Below the pieces are notes generated by a model. It was not told the DNA's origin, searched no databases, and saw only the letters and a program-made list of their open reading frames with translations. The position numbers and the translations under genes are program-made. A stretch of 11,347 bases of DNA from Caulobacter sp. GTDB lineage: Bacteria; Pseudomonadota; Alphaproteobacteria; Caulobacterales; Caulobacteraceae. Where the stretch lies: NCBI GenBank assembly GCA_014378155.1, contig JACMOF010000006.1, forward strand, positions 1-11,347. Direction: 5' to 3'. How positions within the stretch are numbered: the first letter of the stretch is position 1; every line of letters begins with the position of its first letter. Shown here piece by piece: positions 8,224 to 11,347 of this stretch.

Positions 8224-8618
8224 TCAGAAATCTAAGCTACTCTCGCTGCATCCGCCCATGCTCGGTGGAGAGTGGCCATCGGATCGATGGCCCTGGCGGC
8301 GGGTTCGCGCCAGAAACAGCCAGATGCCCGCTCGCCAAAAGCCGATGCTGGCGATGCGCCGAGATGCTTTTAATACTTCTGCGGTGACCTTCCCAACGGC
8401 TTCCTGGGCCTCCTTGACCAATGTCTCGGAACCGTTCTCAGGCGCCTTTCCGGTCGTGGCATCGACCCCGACCTCGAGCTCCTTGCCATGGCTACGAGCG
8501 TGATTTTGGCCTGGGCTGCGAGTTCGTGGCCCTTCAGCGTCGAGGCCGGAGATGCAGCGTTCGCGGCGGCGGCGGTCATGCTAACGGAGGCCAGGGCCAC
8601 GAGCAGAAGACGGTTCAT
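8224..8618 (-). pseudogene. PepSY-domain periplasmic protein, broken by an internal frame-changing deletion
   Basis: Frame one starts at ATG 8618 with a clear signal peptide (MNRLLLVALASVS...ANA) and reaches LKGHELAAQAKITL, the opening of a PepSY domain. After residue L (near 8497) the expected sequence is missing. The matching PepSY ending, RSHGKELEVGVDATTGKAPENG, resumes in a different frame. In the original frame the reading runs on into Arg-rich sequence to a stop at 8370; the resumed frame ends at 8224 with an odd, basic tail that is not typical of PepSY proteins. About 35 residues of the domain, including its central helix, appear lost. A functional product is unlikely. PepSY proteins are usually periplasmic, with a proposed inhibitory or binding role. 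It sits between the decayed membrane gene and the universal stress gene. Confidence 0.72.
8274..8292. repeat. Perfect 8-bp inverted repeat with 3-nt loop
   Basis: GGCCATCG, then GAT, then CGATGGCC. It could fold as a hairpin in the tail of the PepSY pseudogene transcript. There is no T-run after it on either strand, so it does not qualify as an intrinsic terminator. Confidence 0.4.
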
Positions 8619-8716
8619 TGGCAATCCGGCCCTCTTGGAGGCTGCCTCGATGCGTTCCTTGAAACCAGGCCATAAAACGAGGTCATAAGCGAGTTGGACG
8701 CCACAAGCGGGATCGC

Positions 8717-9179
8717 TCAGGGCAAGCGGCGCCTCCACTCAACTCTCCGATTTCCCCCTGGTTCCCTATCTTGGTGCGCGACACTCCGATCGAGCGCCAC
8801 CGCCAAGGCGGCCCCGAGGCTGCGCCAGTCGGGCATGGCGTTGACGGCCAGGATCACCAAGGCCAAGAGCCCGCAAAGCGAAAGCAGCGCCCGTATTCGC
8901 GCGCGCCATCCCGCAGTCGTCGCGAGGCTGGCGAGGGCCAGCAGCGCCAAGGCCTGCGCCCCAGCCACGACCAGCACCACCAGGGTGAGGCTCTGGCCGT
9001 TGGGCGCATCGCGGATGGCCAGCAGGGCGCCGAAGCCGCTAGTTAAGCCGCCTCAGGCGAGCAGGGCGAAACTGCAACAGCGACGCCGAGGAGCCGCTCG
9101 CCAGCGGAGCGGCCAGCGCGACGGTTGGAAAGATCCAGCGCGGGTCAAGGCATGACCGCCGCGCCGATCGTCGCTTCAC
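8717..9179 (-). pseudogene. Broken multi-pass membrane protein gene, family not recognised
   Basis: A GTG at 9179 overlaps the preceding stop (GTGA) and opens a frame reading DPRWIFPTVALAAPLASGSS then SASLLQF; it ends at a TAG at 9039. Removing one base near 9079 lets the sequence continue as FALLA, an in-frame TGA at 9053-9055 (one base from TGG), then GGLTSGFGALLAIRDAPNGQ and two further hydrophobic stretches (LVVLVVAGAQALALLALASL and ALLSLCGLLALVILAV) to a stop at 8717. The hydrophobic continuity across the frame change argues for a real ancestral gene of roughly 130-150 residues with three or four membrane spans. I cannot assign it to a family; a respiratory accessory protein is only a guess from the neighbouring cytochrome remnant. 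Sequencing error could explain one lesion, less easily both. Confidence 0.5.
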
Positions 9180-9235
9180 CCGTCGCGCCCCATGATCCGA
9201 GGGGCGTCGATGGGCATGTCCGCAAGGATAGGCAT
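9176..9235 (-). CDS. Very short ORF, 19 aa, with strong ribosome binding site
   Basis: ATG 9235 is preceded by AAGGAG with 8 nt spacing, an ideal arrangement. The peptide is MPILADMPIDAPRIMGRDG. Its stop overlaps the GTG start of the broken membrane protein gene (GTGA). It may be a leader peptide, a coupling ORF, or the original N-terminus of the downstream protein now cut by a frame change. No function is recognisable. Confidence 0.35.
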   Translation of the reverse strand: MPILADMPIDAPRIMGRDG

Positions 9236-9243
9236 CGGGAAGG

Positions 9244-9249
9244 CTCCTT
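9244..9249 (-). promoter_or_regulatory. Ribosome binding site of the 19-codon ORF
   Basis: AAGGAG on the minus strand, 8 nt before ATG 9235. Its quality is the main reason for listing that very short ORF. Confidence 0.45.
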
Positions 9250-9262
9250 GGACGTCCTAGGG

Positions 9263-9409
9263 CTAGCGAACGCTCAGCGGCCGAATGGCTGGCTCGTGAT
9301 GGGGCTGACGAAACTGCCGCAGTTGGCAGCCGGCCGCCGACGCCACGGCCAGAACGACAAGACCCGCGACCAAAACGGCTCGAAGCTTGAAGGAAGGCCG
9401 GCGGGTCAT
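9263..9409 (-). CDS. Small secreted or lipoprotein-like protein, 48 aa
   Basis: Starts at ATG 9409, overlapping the stop of the upstream 51-aa ORF (ATGA), so translational coupling is likely. The N-terminus is a classic export signal: basic MTRRPSFKLR, a hydrophobic core AVLVAGLVVLAVA, then SAAGC, a relaxed lipobox with Cys at 28. Only 20 residues follow (QLRQFRQPHHEP...SVR), short even for a small lipoprotein. It may be a genuine tiny lipoprotein or the leftover N-terminus of a longer one; heme-copper oxidase subunit II proteins of some bacteria start with such a lipobox, but nothing more supports that. Same strand and likely same transcript as the FixK-box-driven ORF. Confidence 0.5.
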   Translation of the reverse strand: MTRRPSFKLRAVLVAGLVVLAVASAAGCQLRQFRQPHHEPAIRPLSVR

Positions 9410-9561
9410 CGTGCGGTTCTCCCGTCCCAGGGCCTTTTTGACCTGCGCATGACCGTCCCTTCGCCGGCGGCGGCCTGCACCGACACCGCGCTCAAGGTCA
9501 GGACGACGGTCGCGAATGCGGCGACATTCAAGATGACGAAGGCCAGTTGAAGAACGGTCAT
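9406..9561 (-). CDS. Single-span small membrane protein, 51 aa, behind a FixK box
   Basis: ATG 9561 follows a perfect AGGAGG with 8 nt spacing. Residues about 4-28 (LQLAFVILNVAAFATVVLTL...) form one hydrophobic span; the tail is basic and ends RRSKRPWDGRTAR. A perfect FixK-type box lies about 61 nt upstream, nearly the same spacing as at the universal stress protein gene, which supports active, oxygen-responsive expression. The stop overlaps the next ORF's start (ATGA). The tail P-W-D-G-R-T resembles the segment after the last membrane span of heme-copper oxidase subunit I, so a remnant or a small oxidase-associated subunit are both possible; this resemblance is short and weak. I do not recognise a family. 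The start and expression signals are the strongest evidence that it is real. Confidence 0.62.
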   Translation of the reverse strand: MTVLQLAFVILNVAAFATVVLTLSAVSVQAAAGEGTVMRRSKRPWDGRTAR

Positions 9562-9569
9562 GACGCGAA

Positions 9570-9575
9570 CCTCCT
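9570..9575 (-). promoter_or_regulatory. Perfect ribosome binding site of the 51-aa ORF
   Basis: AGGAGG on the minus strand, 8 nt before ATG 9561. It decides this start over a longer in-frame reading from 9690 that would pass through the FixK box. Confidence 0.75.
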
Positions 9576-9615
9576 GTTCGTTGTCCGATGATCTCGCCGC
9601 GCCGCGCCGATGAAC

Positions 9616-9629
9616 TTGATCTTGCTCAA
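9616..9629 (-). promoter_or_regulatory. FixK/FNR-type box of the small-ORF group
   Basis: TTGATCTTGCTCAA on the plus strand, again a perfect TTGA-N6-TCAA. Its centre is 61.5 nt upstream of ATG 9561. Placing it at -41.5 puts the start of transcription near 9581 and GATCAT (9588-9593, 4/6 to TATAAT) in the -10 position. It lies between the cytochrome c remnant and the 51-aa ORF. Confidence 0.72.
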
Positions 9630-9686
9630 TCGCGGGAAAAAAACTTGGCCGCCGCAGGCGCTGTCGGCGCTCCGCGAGACGGCTTC

Positions 9687-10095
9687 TCAATGCGCCGCCT
9701 TCCGCAGCTTGGTCCCAGGCCGAGGATCAAGGCTCCGGAGAGAGGCCTTCAACTGAGCAACTTCCTCGTCATCCAGTTCGACCGTCGGCAAGCGCGGATG
9801 GCGTTCGGCAGAGCCCTCCCCGGGTTGCGGCTGGGCGCCAGCATGCCTTCGGTCAGGATCTGGTCAAGATCGCTTGGCGGGCAGCGCCGATACAAGGTCG
9901 TCAACGGCGGCGCATCGGCCAGCGGGCTGGGCCGGGCGTCCACGGCATGGCAGATCCCGCAATCGCACTGGGCGATCGCCTGGCGCCAAAACGTCTGCGA
10001 AGACCGCAGCGGCTTGGGTTCAGCGAAGCTTGGGCCGCCATGCCCACGACCAAGATGGCGACCAGTCCAGCGCCGATCGTCCTTGCGCCGCTCAC
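9687..10095 (-). pseudogene. Monoheme c-type cytochrome with two single-base frameshifts
   Basis: A GTG at 10095 overlaps the alcohol dehydrogenase stop (GTGA) and encodes a signal peptide (MSGARTIGAGLVAILVVGMA then AQA). Near 10026-10031 one base is missing. The next frame gives EPKPLRSSQTFWRQAIAQC and the heme site CGICH followed by AVDARPSPLADAPPL, then a class-I cytochrome body (LDQILTEGMLAPSRNP). A second base is missing in the C/G run near 9817-9824. The third frame then supplies GEGSAERHPRLP, TVELDDEEVAQLKASL and a stop at 9687. Adding the two bases gives 411 nt, a clean 136-residue periplasmic cytochrome, which confirms the reading. It would carry electrons in the periplasm. Unless the lesions are sequencing errors, no full protein is made. 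Confidence 0.82.
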
Positions 10096-10250
10096 AGCCG
10101 ATCATCGAAGTCCAGCGCCAACCGGCCTTCGATCTCGCCGCGCGCCATGCGGTCGAAGATGCTGTTGATGTTGTCCGGCCCTTCGGCGTGGGCGGCGCCC
10201 GCGCCATGGTCCGCGAGCGTCACTACATCTGCCGTCGCCTTAACTGCGTC
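10092..10250 (-). pseudogene. C-terminal remnant of a zinc-type alcohol dehydrogenase
   Basis: The last ~50 codons read VKATADVVTLAD, then INSIFDRMARGEIEGRLALD and a short end. The block matches the C-terminus of AdhP-like medium-chain dehydrogenases, where 'INAIFDRMRAGKIEGRVVLDF' is typical. A 14-residue stretch (DHGAGAAHAEGPDN) between the two parts looks foreign to the family. Upstream the frame can be opened to 10346 but becomes low-complexity, Pro/Arg/Asp-rich sequence without family features. No zinc site or Rossmann fold is left; about 290 residues are missing. The stop overlaps the cytochrome c start, so the two once formed an operon. Confidence 0.68.
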
Positions 10251-10264
10251 TATAGCATTTCCCG

Positions 10265-10279
10265 ACCTGACTGCGTCAG
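10265..10279. repeat. Short inverted repeat, 6-bp arms
   Basis: CCTGAC, TGC, GTCAGG, just upstream of the alcohol dehydrogenase remnant. Operator-like in size, but it stands alone and may be chance. It has no T-run, so it is not a terminator. Confidence 0.3.
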
Positions 10280-10387
10280 GCCGTACGCCCGCCGTGTCGT
10301 CGTCAGGCGGGAGCCGTTGCTGAGGGGAGCCCTGCCGTTGAGACACAGCAGGCCTCTCTTCCTCGTCAGATCAGAAGGTCGGGTTGA

Positions 10388-11347
10388 TCAGAGACCAAAC
10401 GGCCAGGTTTCGTCCTCGCCTTCCAACTGGCGCGTGGGCAGGGGCGTGACAGCAGTAGTCTCGTCGAACCAGACCCAGGCGTCGAACTGCTGCGGCAGGG
10501 AACAGCCCGAATAGTGGCTCCAGCGCTCGGTTTCCGGCCGGTAGATGACGCCGATGAAGCGTTCCAGCTTCGGAGCGAGCAGAAGCTGTCGCAGCGGTTC
10601 ATGCACACCCTCGCGCAAGTCGAGGAGGAAGCGTCTGACCCCGCTGTCGTGGGCCAGGCGCTCGTAGCTGTCGGGTCGTGAAGGGTTGATGGGCTTGACC
10701 TCCATAGGCTCGCCCCAGTCGCTGGCGCAGGCGACCGTGCCGGCATGCGTTCCAAGGCCGATCAGGGCGGCGTCGCGGCCAAAGCGCTCGCGGCACAGCT
10801 GGCCGATGTTGAGCTCGTCCCGGACCAAGCCCATTTCGGTCTTGGACGCATCGCCGACATGCGAGTTGTGGGCCCAGACCACCGCCTTGGCGTCCGGTCC
10901 CTTGGCGTCGAGGATGGCGCAAAGCGTTTCGAACATATGAGTGTCGCGCCGGTTCCAGCTCGCAGCGGCGCCGTAATACATTTCGCGGTAGTAGGCCTCC
11001 GCGTTCTTGACCAGCCGCGCGTTGGCGCTGGCGTCGAGGAAGCTGTCGCCGTCTTGGGATGTATACTCGAGGCGTCGCTCCAGCATCTCCGTCAGGGTCC
11101 TGACCACGCCCTGTTCGCACCGCGAGTAGCCGGCGGTCAAAGCCATGCGACCATAGCCTTGCGGCTCCTTGGCCCAGGGCGTCAGGCAGCCGTATCGTTC
11201 GCGCGCGACCTTGGCCGCCTCGGGATCGACCCGGTCGAGGTAATCCAGCACGGCCTGGATCGAGCCGGACAGATTGTAGAGGTCGAGGCCGTAGAAGCCC
11301 GTGCGCGCTTCGGCGGGCCGCCCCTCGTTCCAGGCGCGCATCCATTC
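10388..11347 (-). CDS. Erythromycin-esterase-family hydrolase, C-terminal part, 5' end outside window
   Basis: The 319 visible residues match the COG2312/erythromycin esterase family. They begin EWMRAWNEGRP and continue with the conserved GFYGLDLYNLSGS, DPEAAKVARERYGCL, WNRRDTHMFETL and VVWAHNSHVGDA, the last holding a family histidine in the putative active site. They end with ERWSHYSGCSLPQQFDAWVWFDET. Full proteins are about 400-450 residues, so roughly the first 100 residues, with other active-site residues, are missing. Although named for macrolide esterases, most chromosomal members have no proven drug-inactivating role, and many sit beside phosphoribosyltransferase or universal stress genes. 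The stop at 10388-10390 is 38 nt or more before any remnant of the alcohol dehydrogenase frame. Family certain; substrate unknown. Confidence 0.9.
   Translation of the reverse strand, partial: EWMRAWNEGRPAEARTGFYGLDLYNLSGSIQAVLDYLDRVDPEAAKVARERYGCLTPWAKEPQGYGRMALTAGYSRCEQGVVRTLTEMLERRLEYTSQDGDSFLDASANARLVKNAEAYYREMYYGAAASWNRRDTHMFETLCAILDAKGPDAKAVVWAHNSHVGDASKTEMGLVRDELNIGQLCRERFGRDAALIGLGTHAGTVACASDWGEPMEVKPINPSRPDSYERLAHDSGVRRFLLDLREGVHEPLRQLLLAPKLERFIGVIYRPETERWSHYSGCSLPQQFDAWVWFDETTAVTPLPTRQLEGEDETWPFGL

Noticed and set aside
9588..10514. Plus-strand open frame of 308 codons
   Set aside because: Antisense to the cytochrome c and alcohol dehydrogenase remnants, which show recognisable motifs; the plus-strand translation is low-complexity and basic.
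1..11347. tRNA, rRNA, CRISPR array, insertion sequence or integrase
   Set aside because: None seen on either strand; no regularly spaced repeats and no transposase or recombinase motifs.

Overview
The window comes from a GC-rich bacterium, most likely an alphaproteobacterium and plausibly a Caulobacter/Phenylobacterium-type member of the Caulobacterales. The clues are a rhizobial/Brucella-type cyclic beta-1,2-glucan synthetase, a DUF2188-like small protein, a two-domain universal stress protein, and two perfect FixK/FNR-type boxes (TTGA-N6-TCAA). The lineage is inferred from gene content; no marker gene is present. Every supported gene lies on the minus strand, so transcription runs from high to low coordinates.

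Region by region, in transcription order. (1) 11347-10388 is the C-terminal part of an erythromycin-esterase-family protein. (2) 10346-8224 is an eroded stretch. It holds the last ~50 codons of an alcohol dehydrogenase, a c-type cytochrome broken by two single-base frameshifts, three very small ORFs (51, 48 and 19 codons) behind a FixK box, a broken multi-pass membrane protein gene, and a PepSY-domain gene with an internal frame-changing deletion. (3) 8146-7224 is an intact universal stress protein gene with its own FixK box about 58 nt upstream of the start. (4) 7066-6128 is an intact diacylglycerol-kinase-family lipid kinase. (5) 6127-5613 has no convincing gene, but carries two imperfect FixK-like sites and a short direct repeat. 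(6) 5612-5418 is a 64-aa DUF2188-like protein. (7) 5324-1 is a large cyclic beta-1,2-glucan synthetase, open for 1774 codons and cut by the window edge before its GH94 catalytic barrel.

The remaining functions suggest a microaerobic or stress island. FixK boxes point to oxygen-responsive control of the stress protein and of the small-ORF group. The lipid kinase sits just upstream of the glucan synthetase. This suggests a link through diacylglycerol recycling, because phosphoglycerol decoration of periplasmic glucans releases diacylglycerol. The alcohol dehydrogenase, cytochrome c, membrane protein and PepSY remnants look like an ancestral respiratory/redox block now decaying between intact neighbours. 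I see no tRNA, rRNA, CRISPR array, transposase or convincing intrinsic terminator.
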